This document shows, piece by piece, positions 13,277-23,035 of a stretch of DNA of 64,000 nt (position 1 is the first letter of the stretch; each line of letters begins with the position of its first letter). Source of the DNA: Tetranychus cinnabarinus (Eukaryota > Arthropoda > Arachnida > Trombidiformes > Tetranychidae); assembly GCA_022266195.1 (NCBI GenBank), contig WHVY01000008.1, positions 1,984,001 through 2,048,000 on the forward strand, given 5' to 3'. A model generated the notes under the pieces. It had not been told where the DNA came from. It worked only from the letters and a program-made list of their open reading frames with translations, and did no database searches. The translations under genes and the position numbers were made by a program.

Positions 13277-13755
13277 CTATAAATCAGAAGCCCTCTTAGA
13301 ACCAGAATTGTGATGATCTCCGTGAGATGATAAAGACTGAGATGGTGATTCCTTATCAGTTGTCCAATCATGTATCCATTTTTCCTTTGGTTTTGTTTCA
13401 AAGCAATAACAGTAACTTATCCTTTCCTCTTCAGCACAAACACCGAAATTTTTGGCACAGGTTGCTTTGCAGATATCGTGACAATTTTCATCGCAATTGT
13501 CAACCATAAATCGACAACCAGTAAAGTGACCTAGTGAGGATATGAAGTGAACAAGTTGCAATAATGAAATAATAACGACAATGAGGAATGATAAGCAATA
13601 ACTGTTGAAACAAATAAATTGCCAACTCTTTCGCAAATTTTGATCAATCGAGTCATAATTTGTACTTAATATTCAGAAAAGATTTTACGATTCTTACCTG
13701 GCTTGAATAAATATGCAAAAAGCAGGCAAAAAATGTATAAAAATACTGATCTCAT
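13277..13755 (-). CDS. Small secreted cysteine-rich peptide, unknown family
   Basis: Exon 1 (13755-13698) starts at ATG and encodes a hydrophobic signal peptide beginning MRSVFLYIFCLLFAYLF. It ends in donor CCAG|gtaaga, phase 1. Exon 2 (13530-13277) follows acceptor tcactag and ends in TAG. The total is 103 residues. After the signal come eight cysteines spaced C-x6-C-x3-C-x3-C-x3-C-x6-C-x8-C-x-C. The final C-x-C and the C-x3-C pairs recall the CS-alpha-beta defensin pattern, but spacing and number do not fit a named defensin family. The last 45 residues are hydrophilic and Ser/His/Lys-rich. The splice phases agree exactly, which supports the model. It may be an immune, venom-like or salivary peptide; no function can be asserted from sequence alone. 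Confidence 0.72.
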
Positions 13756-15591
13756 GGTTTATAATTGATGATTTGTTGCAGATATCACAGTGGGAAACAG
13801 AACGAAAGAACGAAATATTGCAATGTCCAATCAAAGTATCACTAGCAATTGAAATATAACATTAAACATGACTCAGGTGAGAGCTCGAGATTAAATTGGT
13901 TGATGGTTGGGAATCCATAGAGACTGTTGCAAAAATGAGAAGGTGAAGATGATGATTATGGAGGATAGGGTTAAGCAAATAAAATTAAGAATAACGAAAA
14001 TGATAGATCATGTAAGAAGAGAAATAACATAGACAAGGTCTTGAGTGAAAATGAATTGGAATCAGTTTGTTGGAAAAAATGTCTCCTGATGACGCTTTTT
14101 CAACTTTCTCACAAAACCGTTTTCACATTGGCTCCAATCCACTTCTGTTTGTTTGATTATCTTTTGGTATTAAACATTTGTTATTGTTATTCCTTAAATC
14201 ATCTTAACCAGCACTTAATGGTTATTTCTCTCTACCATTGAGTCTGATATCCATGTTTTCCCCAAGATTCATTTGACTTTTGTAACGCGACTCAACCATT
14301 GTCCAATTGGTTTTAGTTGGCAGCTTAAAGATTGTTTCAAATCTGGTATCATCTAAAGAAGAAAAATAACCATTCATTAAAATTTTTCTAGGTTATAAGA
14401 TAGTAAATCATTGTCATTAATTTGATAATTTACAGGCTTGTCTAATTGTATAATCACTAGTTTACTTTTAGTATGCTTTAAAATTAACGCCTGTTTGAGG
14501 TTTCTGTACAACAAGTTGTTGGTAATTTTCATTTGAATCAATCCTTGAAATTTCAAGATTAATTAATTATAAGAAGGTAAACATGTTAAATCGCTTTATA
14601 AAACATATCAGACTAGATGAGATTTTTAACTTTCACACTCGAGTTAATAGTTACTGAATTAAATTTCATTAATTGGCAACAAGGGGAGTTTAGTTGTGTT
14701 TTGTCAGTTACTTTGCTCAATTTCTTTACACCTTCCAACGATAATTAACTTGACTGAATCCCATAGCACTCTTCTGATTTCACCAAATCTTTTTTCCAGC
14801 TAATCAATATAGCACTATTTTGATAATGATTATCTCGCAATTAGACACAACCAGTAAGCACTTACAATAATCATGCTGAGATTGATTGATGAATACAACG
14901 AGAAAGCCAAATGTAAATGAAGCACTTTCTATCCTCAGCGTTTGTTATTATGTTTTCAAGCCAACCCTTTGCTTCCAACAAAATGAAACAGTAGCTTTTT
15001 AGCAAATTTCGCATCAACATTTCAGCTAAATACATGTAATAAGAGTAATACGAGATAATTTGAAACAATAAAAAGATCAATAAACAAAAACATATTTTGA
15101 ATGAGAATTTTCAATAGTGAAAAGACTTACCCGAGCTATTATAATAAATTCCTCGTCATTGTGGTTGATTTATTCCTGAAATAGTCCAAAGGCTGTCAGT
15201 TGGGTTATTAGTTGAAGGCGATTTGTCTATAAAACAGATATCCTACAATTTAATTATAATGACAATAGTTGAATCTGAAAAGATTTACCAGTTCAATTGT
15301 TTAACTGTTGAAAGATGGCGTCTATGATAAAATTTAAGCGGGAATTTAATTGTCTACCTTTTAATGAAAAATTTTTGTTAATCTAGATGGCGTAACTTTT
15401 TAGCCTTTCTTTGATTGGAGAAAACCCTTTCTCTGATAATTTCCGTTGAAAAGGTTTTTTAACCGTAGATGGTGGTAATTAAAAGCTTATTTTTGTGACA
15501 AGCTTTTGTTTTTAACTAACGACCATTTCAATTTCAATTACCAATTACATTCCTTTCCATATTGTGACTTGCCACTTGTTCCTTGTTAAAA
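13756..15591. other. Intergenic stretch, no supported gene
   Basis: Only short ORFs without motifs are present (for example 14041-14241 on + and 14871-15080 on -). The left side should hold the promoter of the cysteine-rich peptide gene and the right side that of the MRNIP-like gene. No element can be named. Confidence 0.5.
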
Positions 15592-15783
15592 ATGGTCCAA
15601 GAAAATATTGTGCTTCGTTGTGTTCAATGTGACATGTATCAAAGTCAGCTAGTTAAACAGTCCGGCAAATGGACGTGTGTTATCTGTGGACTGAAACAAT
15701 CAATTCAGAGGGTTTACTATCATGGTTCTGGTGCAGAATGTCGATTGCAGGTTCAAAGGTTAAACATGGCAAATGAATCGTGA
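15592..15783 (+). CDS. MRNIP-like zinc-ribbon protein (short form)
   Basis: A single-exon 63-residue protein starts at the ATG of aaaATGGTC. It matches the conserved N-terminal domain of the MRN complex-interacting protein (C5orf45 family): LRCVQC near the start, WTCVICGLKQS in the middle, then GSGAECR and VQRLN. The cysteine pairs C-x2-C (10 and 13, 29 and 32) would bind one zinc ion. In vertebrates MRNIP binds the MRE11-RAD50-NBS1 complex and promotes the response to DNA breaks. Human MRNIP is about 340 residues; this one stops just after the domain, so it is a minimal form or has an unseen spliced 3' part. An AATAAA lies about 170 bases downstream. Confidence 0.8.
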   Translation: MVQENIVLRCVQCDMYQSQLVKQSGKWTCVICGLKQSIQRVYYHGSGAECRLQVQRLNMANES

Positions 15784-15950
15784 TAACAAGTTTGTCATCA
15801 TCTGTTATTAATTGAAACTAGAGCAACGCAATTTTACAACATCAACAGCACATTCATCAGAAACACCAATAACATCAAACTCATCCATCAAAATATCGAT
15901 TTCAGAGTGTAACCAAGGTTGGTATTCAATTGTTCAAACAAATTAAATGC

Positions 15951-15956
15951 AATAAA
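15951..15956 (+). promoter_or_regulatory. Possible polyadenylation signal of the MRNIP-like gene
   Basis: AATAAA occurs 168 bases after the MRNIP-like stop codon on the same strand. Position and sequence fit a poly(A) signal, but AATAAA is common in AT-rich DNA. Confidence 0.4.
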
Positions 15957-17942
15957 AAAACCTTTCCTCTCTATTTAAAGAAATTTGCCGATAATATTAA
16001 TGTTAAACTTTTCTTTTGACCAGAATCAACTTTAACTGCGAAAACATGTTTACTATGACCTAAGGCTGTTTAATGATGAACCTAATAATAAATGAATTAA
16101 CCGTTTTCATGTTTCACTTTCTGGTCGTCATCTTAATTTTACATCAACAAACAACAATAAAAATCAACAAAAACAACAATTGGGTTAAAACCAAGTTTGC
16201 TTCTGATGCTTAAATTGGACAAAAAGATAAAGCTATAATTGCTGACCATTTACAATATTACAAACGGAAAAGCCTACCTAAACATTTAAACAATAAGAAA
16301 TCAATTGTGAGGCAGAAATAGATACACTATTAAACTGATCAATAAACTCAACACAATGATCCATTAGCGATTCTCACAGTGTGATCAAACCAGATTACAC
16401 GCTTATTTCAATTTTATATTTTTGATTGTACTCCGAGTATAACATCATGTAATATGCTCCTGACGAAAGTGTAAGCTTCTTCCAATAAATTGTGTTTATT
16501 CAAAAGTTGATTGCTGGTATTTCGATTAAACAAATTCGTGCAACCAAAATTATTGAATCAAAATAATTAATCTTCTTTATTTATTAATACGTTTAGATCA
16601 TGGATTAAATTTTCACCTAAAATTTCAAGTTCACATTGGAAAGTCTGGCCTCTACCGGTTTTATTTAACAACTGCAAGATTGTCCTTTTCATCAACATTA
16701 ACTAGGCGCCTCTTTTTATTTTGCTGTGAATGTTGCTTGTTTTTTGATTAATTACCTGTGTTAGTGTAAAATGGCATTATTATCCGTCTTTATTATAACT
16801 TGTTACCAACTAATTGTTAATTAAATTATGTACACTAAATGTAAAGCCGTGTGGGGACATTGGCCTCTCGATTTCAAAATACCATTTAGCTATTTTACAT
16901 CTCAATGGACATGAGGCGACTCAAGCTTTTAATCCTGCCAATTATTAAACTTGACCAACAATTATAGCCAAGTTGATCATCATCACCATCCTAATCAACA
17001 TTACAATCACAACCATCATTTTCATATTCATTAGCTGCTGCTGTAAAAGTTGTCCATCTATTTTGATGAAAATTGAAATAATGAAACGATGATAAAGATT
17101 TAATAATCTTCCACTATTTTTTGAGGTGAGCGTTTTTTCATCATTAACCATTTTTAATATCATTCTCTTAACTTTCATTAATTTTTGTAATCTGATTCTC
17201 TTCTGCTTCTTTTTCCATTTCTCAACAGCATCATCATCTTACTTGATTTGCAACTCTTATTTTAGTTACTCTTGATTTGGAAATCTGCACGTTCTTCACT
17301 ATCGACCTTGTTTTCAGGCCACTTTTCATGTTATATTCCGGTAATCATTTTCATCCTTCTCATCTCCATACAAGTTCATCAAACCTTCTCAATAATAACA
17401 TTTTATTTCCCAACTGACCCAGTCCCATCATCTGCAGATCCCCGTTTCATCCTTTAAAGGTGGTACCAAAGGTTTTTCATCTTCATCTTGATATGTTTGT
17501 GAAACTTCATAAGATTGTTGATGATCATTAACATCTAAAAAATGGTAAACCAACTGAGAAAGTTAATGAATGAGAAAAAAAGAGTGAGATTAGATGATAT
17601 TTTGATTGGTAAACAGCAATTTCAAGTTTCCTTCAATTCATTCGGGTTTCACTGAATCGTTAGTGAAAGTTTGATGATACATGATTACTAATAATATTAT
17701 CAATTCTAAATTGTTGCTTCTTGATTTCAAATCCATTTGATTTGTTGATTCCAATTGAAGTGGTTACAACAATCTTTGAGCTTAATTCCTATTCCCAAGT
17801 AATCGCTAAAATAACACTTAAATGTTTCAACCGTTTCATCTTACATTGGATACATACTTATTGGTACCACTAGTTGTCAATTAGTTGATAATTCATCGGT
17901 TAACAGATTAAATTTGTGGGAATTGTAATCCAATAATTCAAA
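15957..17942. other. Intergenic stretch, no supported gene
   Basis: Nothing beyond short unsupported ORFs (16945-17178 on -, 17272-17457 on +). The right end must carry the promoter of the secreted protein gene at 17943. Confidence 0.5.
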
Positions 17943-18856
17943 ATGAAAATGTTACTTTATGGTGAGTGATACAATTGATCAAAAATTTATTTCGACCATC
18001 TATTGTCCTTTGTGGTAAAATTTTATTAATTCCAATTAATTCTATGATATTATCTTTTCTCACAGTAATTATCGGATTACTTACCTCTAGTTATACGATT
18101 ACACTGACTACTGGATCAGTTGCTGCTCCAGCTAACGGATTAGTGCCTATGCCATCACCTAAAAATCCATTGGATATTCAAGTGATTAATTCTCCATCAT
18201 TGCCATCATTATTACCAGTGCCTTCATCTTTTCCTTCATCTTCGCCCATTGTATCGCAACCATCATTTAGATCACCAAAGCCATCTTTCCCTAATGTTCA
18301 TCCTCAAATGTTACCAGTGGTTTCACCCAATCAACCTCACCTTTCAAATGGATTAACTTCTAAATTAAAGACAAAATTACCTTTTTGGTCTAAAATGTCA
18401 CCAGCAGCTGATAAAAGAGCACTGAATTTAGTTCGTCTTACCAATCAATATCAACGTGGTATTCCTAATGCAATGGCTCTTTATCAGGCAATATTAGAGC
18501 AACATGAACGTCGCTGGATGTTGGACAGTCCTGAATTTAGACATCAATTTCCACCTGGTCATCCTGAAATGATGATGCGAGCCTCCAACAGAAAAGTTGG
18601 CAAAGTGGTTAATCGTATCATGTCTAGTTTCATTGGTGATTGTGTTGGTGTAATTATCTCGGAGATATTTCGTAAAATGGGTGAAGTGGCTGGTGAAGTT
18701 GCTAGACTGGTTATTAGTAACGCTGCTCGACACATTCTGGGCAGAGAAGAGTTATCGATTAAACCATCATTACCTTCGATTTTACCTTCACCCGGTAAGA
18801 CAGTCAGTCGGATAATCCAAGCGATAAAGCCAAAAGTTACCAAGAAAACGGTCTAA
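17943..18856 (+). CDS. Secreted proline/serine-rich protein of unknown function
   Basis: A 19-base first exon (17943-17961, MKMLLY plus one base) ends in donor TATG|gtgagt. The second exon (18066-18856) follows acceptor ttttctcacag. Phase 1 joins to phase 1 and gives 269 residues. The join creates a clean signal peptide, MKMLLYVIIGLLTSS and onward, which an unspliced reading frame would not give, so the tiny exon is well supported. Residues about 30-115 are rich in Pro and Ser with repeated PSLPS/PSFPSS-like units. The C-terminal half is more ordered: a charged stretch around the word ALNLVRLTNQYQRGIPNAMALYQAILEQ, then an amphipathic or hydrophobic helix region (GVIISEIFRKMGEVAGEVARLVIS). No family was recognised. 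A possible AATAAA lies about 300 bases downstream. Confidence 0.75.
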
Positions 18857-19319
18857 CTTTATTCATAATCGACGACACCATTAATACCCTTTCGACCTCG
18901 CCATTGGTTTTAATTCTCGCAGTTAATGATCAATATTTTCTCCAAAGAGTTAACTGTGTTCAACTAGACAAGTTCAGAATTTTCAACCGCTTTTATACAT
19001 TCGTGAAATTTTTATCTGTGATATTTATTCTTCATTATTCATTTCGAATCAATTAATCAAAGGACGATAATCAATTTCAATATTGATTTGTATTAATTTT
19101 GTTTCTTCAAACATTAAAGAAATCCAATTTACTTACGAAACTTGAATGGTGCTAAAAGTATTTTAAAAATAAAAACAGTGCAAGATTATTGAATTGTTCA
19201 ATGAAGTCAATAGGGAAAATTAATTTACAGATCCTTTCTCTATTTATTAGATGAATTTTTGCTTTTAACACTCAGTTTTGAGTACAAGTATTTGCCCGAA
19301 TAGCTTAATACCAATGTCC
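18857..19319. other. Intergenic stretch before duplication copy 2
   Basis: No gene is seen. A possible poly(A) signal (AATAAA) near 19167 would serve the secreted protein gene. Similarity to UPF2 begins at about 19330. Confidence 0.5.
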
Positions 19320-19329
19320 ATTTTAATAA

Positions 19330-20643
19330 TCAGGCGAATATCTTCCAATATTCCATCGATTGAGACTTACGTGAGGAATTACCCAATCTTGATAAGGTAT
19401 TGTAGCAGTGAGTAGATTGTTAAAACACATTATATTGTATAACATCTCACATTGAAGTACAGTCAAACCTATCAACAGTAAAACATTTCATGGCTTAACT
19501 GGAAACATCTCGATCATTTCAATCCAATTTACGGATTAAAATTAATACCTTATCCAATTTGATGCAGCACAAGTCATTATACAACAGTTTCCGAATATAC
19601 ATGTATTCATGATTGGGGGGTCTTTCGTGACGAGCGATTGTTTGGCTTTCATTAAGGAGGATGGCAAAATAATATGCATTCTCGATAGTTGTCATATACC
19701 GAGAGTCATAAGGGAGTAGACTTTTCTTCCTCATCATTTGTTCCAAAAGTAATTTGCAACACTGATGAGAATCCGGTGATCGAAATAGGTAACGTCCACA
19801 GGTTTCCAATAGATTACAGGCCATTTCAATGTGATGATGAACAAAATCATTTAGGAAAAACTAAAGAATTTCGTAAAAAATTCACTAAATGGTTTCAAGG
19901 AAATATAATAGTTTAATTTACCCTCAAACACGCTATTGTGTCAGACTTAACAGGAGTTGCGACCAGACGCGGAAAGGTAATAGATCAAGACGGGTTAATT
20001 TAAACGCGTAGAGCTCGAATTAATTTTTTTCTTGTATACTGTCATTTACCAGATAATGGCAGTAGATTATTCAATAGCCCCTCAAACCCTTTGTTTACAT
20101 CTTCTATAATTGAGATTATAAAGATATTATCAAGAAAATTGAATATTTCTGAAAAATTCAATTCAAATAACGATCCTCAGTGCAATATTTATTTGTATGA
20201 TGTTTCTAGCAATCGGTTTTTATTTAATGAATCATTGCAATTAATTTTAAATTTTTGCTCATTCAATAGACTTGCTGGGCAAATAAGCTATTTCCAGTTA
20301 CTGCCATTATCAACCAAAGAGTTACTCTTTGGTTACCACAGCTGAGTAAAGAAGTGAGAAAAGCTTCTAGCACAACTTTATTAGCTGGTGATGGTTGAGC
20401 TATTTTGGCCCTTCACTTTGTTTTTCATCTTTTGATGGTTGACCAGCATCTTTACTCGAATCTTCATCTGTCAAGACTCCATTAACTTCTTCTTCATTTA
20501 TATTTGACAGCATATCGTCTTCAGAATCCACATTTAACGTTTCTTCTTCATTTTCTCCAAGAACAGTTTCCATGAGACCGACTACAGGTGTTGCGGAGTC
20601 TTCAGCTCTACCTTCTTCATCTTTGCTTATTTTATCTGGGCAG
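19330..20643 (-). pseudogene. UPF2 pseudogene (duplication copy 2, partial)
   Basis: The stretch copies UPF2 in the same order and orientation. About 19330-19860 corresponds to 6500-7000 (exon 4). About 19860-19935 corresponds to the exon 4/exon 3 intron and the edge of exon 3 (6997-7090). About 19950-20040 corresponds to 7310-7415 (exon 2), and about 20335-20640 to 7462-7770 (exon 2). The retained intron shows it is a DNA copy and not a retrocopy. It lacks the first exon, the C-terminal UPF1-binding part and a piece of about 220 bases around exon 3. It carries frameshifts, for example the extra bases in TCGATTgagacttacgTGAGG near 19360, and a foreign insert (20041-20334). It cannot encode UPF2. 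Confidence 0.92.
20041..20334. mobile_element. Foreign insert in the UPF2 pseudogene, flanked by a 13-bp inverted repeat
   Basis: About 290 bases here have no counterpart in intact UPF2; they replace about 50 bases of exon 2. GATAATGGCAGTA near 20053 recurs as its reverse complement TACTGCCATTATC near 20299, as terminal inverted repeats of a small element would. Between them lies an open frame (about 20091-20345, +) of some 80 codons with no recognisable domain and no ATG at its start. No target-site duplication could be seen. It may be a decayed transposon piece or captured DNA. Confidence 0.4.
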
Positions 20644-20649
20644 TAGTGT

Positions 20650-21292
20650 CCGAAATCTAACTGATTTGACTGTACTGGAGATGTTTACAGGAGAGATTAG
20701 ATTGATCCGTTACCTGAAGCCAACAAATAGCTACGAATTTAAACCAACCAACTACACGAGATGAAAGCAGCCAGGAAAGTTACAGTGCTGAAGCAACTGC
20801 TATAGTTGAAGCCAAATTGAAGCAGCAGATCGAAAACTATGTCAAATTTTTATTGAATTTCGATTTTGAATCAAGATGGATTCCTGGATATTTTCCTTTT
20901 CACTCATCCAAGTTGGGAATTTGAAATATTATACCAAGGTAAATGGTTAGATCTGGAATTGTGGAAGAGAAAATATTGCTGAATAACGGAATAACTGGTA
21001 AAATTGGATAGGCACTTGGTTTTGGTCTTGAAAGATTGGCAATGGTAAGGTACAAGGTACCCGATGTCAGGTTATTTTGGTCACAAGATCCTGCTTATTT
21101 GATTCAGTTCCGTGATTTGAAGCCAACAGATAACTACGAATTAAGACCAATATCTAAATTTCCAAGTCGAACTTTTGATATTTCTTTTTGGATTCCTGAT
21201 GGTCAATGAGTAAAAGTACGGCATATGCAATCCATAAGAAAATTGAAAAAGAAGTTGTGAATAGAAATCAGATGAATTAGATGCTCAATCTA
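20650..21292 (+). pseudogene. FARS2 pseudogene (duplication copy 2, partial)
   Basis: About 20750-21207 copies 11150-11625 and about 21208-21292 copies 11770-11855 of the intact gene. The stretch before (20650-20750) is a jumble of short FARS2 pieces in the wrong order: from around 10950, 10855, 11540 and then 11150. Breaks are clear. The motif before the GFGLER region has GGATGGGCA changed to GGATAGGCA, a stop. One extra base in TTTTCCTTTTCACTC shifts the frame. Ten bases around the GSGIVEE codons are missing, and about 150 bases of the anticodon-binding domain are deleted. Exon 1 is essentially gone. Confidence 0.93.
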
Positions 21293-21359
21293 GCAAGAAA
21301 TAGGCTTCAATATAATTACATTTTATATTTTGATAAATTACACTTTGGCTTTAACAACG

Positions 21360-22043
21360 CTAAACTAATTTTCTTAAAGAATCTAAATCAAAATTAACAG
21401 GACTATCGATATATTTAGACACTTCTTGACCAAGTAATTGTTGCAACGACGTTTGATCTCTTTTATAAATCCATGAATCGGTCATCCAATCGTACCTTTT
21501 AGGACCACTGTAATAAAAGAAAATCAAAATGAAACTCAAATTTTTATTTTTCAATGATTTATTAATATCTTACCTGAAAGGTGAAGACAACCAGATTTGT
21601 CTATTGGGTGTCTGTTTATTGATGACATATGTACCATTTCCAGCTAATTTAACCGTCAATACTCCATTCTAATGACAAAGCAAAGAAATTGTGTAGAAAT
21701 ATTCAATGATTATATACTCATTATTCAGAATTTTGATAGAAAAGTAAATGAAAGCAATAACAAAATACAGAATTACCGAAAGCTCAACATCACTATCGTC
21801 CAATTTAGTTCGTGACTCAATCATTTCTTCAAATTGTTGGCACAGTAGTTCTAGGGTTTCGTCACTTAATTTCTCATATTTATTAACATCCATAAGTCCA
21901 TCCGGTGAACAGCATGATGATAATTTCCGTGTTATTAAAGATTTATTGTATTGTTTACCATTCTGATAGAAGAGTTGACTTGACTTAGAGTAGATGACCC
22001 ATGCAGTTAAATTAACTCGTTGAGTGATCGCTGTTAAAACCAT
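21360..22043 (-). CDS. FXN: Frataxin, mitochondrial (Fe-S cluster assembly)
   Basis: Three exons on the minus strand, 22043-21777, 21668-21574 and 21507-21360, with GT-AG introns of 108 and 66 bases, joined in phases 0 and 2. The product is 169 residues. Frataxin speeds sulfur transfer on the mitochondrial NFS1-ISD11-ISCU complex and so Fe-S cluster synthesis. The N-terminal 45 residues are basic and poor in acid, as in a targeting peptide. The fold follows: YEKLSDETLELLCQQFEE (first helix), the acidic ridge DDSDVE, NGVLTVKL, GTYVINKQTPNRQIWLSSP (with the conserved Trp that contacts ISCU) and SGPKRYDW. It is the only intact copy in the window; its partner behind FARS2 is a remnant. It is convergent with the broken FARS2 copy and starts about 890 bases from the + strand exon at 22933. 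Confidence 0.95.
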
Positions 22044-22932
22044 TTCACTATAAAAATGATTAACTTTGAAGTAAAAAAAACACAATAAATTCAAACAATT
22101 AAGAGTAGAGCAAGATAACAAGATTCTTGTTACAAGAATATCAGCTGAGAGTCACCATCAGAGCTTCTGTTGTCAGGCAATGAAGAGCGCACTTTTTTAA
22201 ATAAGCTAGTGCGGTAAAAAGACGATTCTTAATCATTCATCTGAATTATTGATTACCAGAAGGTTTAATTTAAAGTGTAAAAATAATTAATAAATATTGT
22301 GACAAATTAAAATTGTTTAAACTGACATAAAAGGAAAATAATGAGAAAATGATTTCACTTTTCACCGAATCACTTGATGTAAGCTTTCACTATGACTTGA
22401 CAACGTTGACATTCACTTAACTAGTAATTGTGATCCCAATTGGAAAGGTTTATTAACAGATTCAAAGGCTTAATAATTATGACAATTTAACATGATGAAG
22501 CTGAAAAGACACAAAATAATGTAACCATGAGTTGAATTGAAACGCATGCTCGACTAAGACGTATGCTCTTATTCAGTTATTCAGACTCAACTTGCCTGTG
22601 AACAAGTTTAGATTTGATCGAGCTCTGAAACCCAAAAGGTTAAACAATTTCATCTCAAAATAACTTGTTCAATTGAAAGTTATCCATTTAGATTGTTCAT
22701 TGACATGTAAAACTGTTGACCATCCATTGATTCACCAAGCGGTGTTATCACCAATTGTAAGGAATTAACAAATTGTACGGATTCTTGATTAACATGTTTT
22801 TCAGTGTAACATCAACATCAGCAATTAATCAATATCGATAATTGGATCCTTTAAAGACAACAATCAGTGTAAATTGTGTGCATGTGTTGGATTATAATCA
22901 TTTATGCGATGAAAAAGCCTTAACCAGGATTC
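22044..22932. promoter_or_regulatory. Intergenic region between divergent frataxin and the exon at 22933
   Basis: No gene seen. It must hold the frataxin promoter and, if the exon at 22933 is real, that promoter too. No element can be named. Confidence 0.4.
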
Positions 22933-23035
22933 ATGGCTAAACAATCAACTTACTCATTTTACCTCAAATTAATCAGACTAATTGTTTTATTGTTTATAAA
23001 CAACGCCAACTATGGATACACCTTAAAAGTAGATG
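22933..23035 (+). CDS. Signal-peptide first exon; possible exon 1 of the sidestep-like Ig gene
   Basis: The ATG opens a 34-codon exon whose product has a short basic N-terminus, a hydrophobic core (LIRLIVLLFI) and a small-residue end typical of a cleaved signal peptide. It ends at a perfect donor GATG|gtaagt in phase 1. No partner exon is seen nearby. The only downstream + strand exon with a domain and the right phase is the Ig exon at 62890, which would make an intron of about 39.9 kb. That pairing is inference; the exon could belong to a gene with unseen exons or be chance. Confidence 0.5.
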
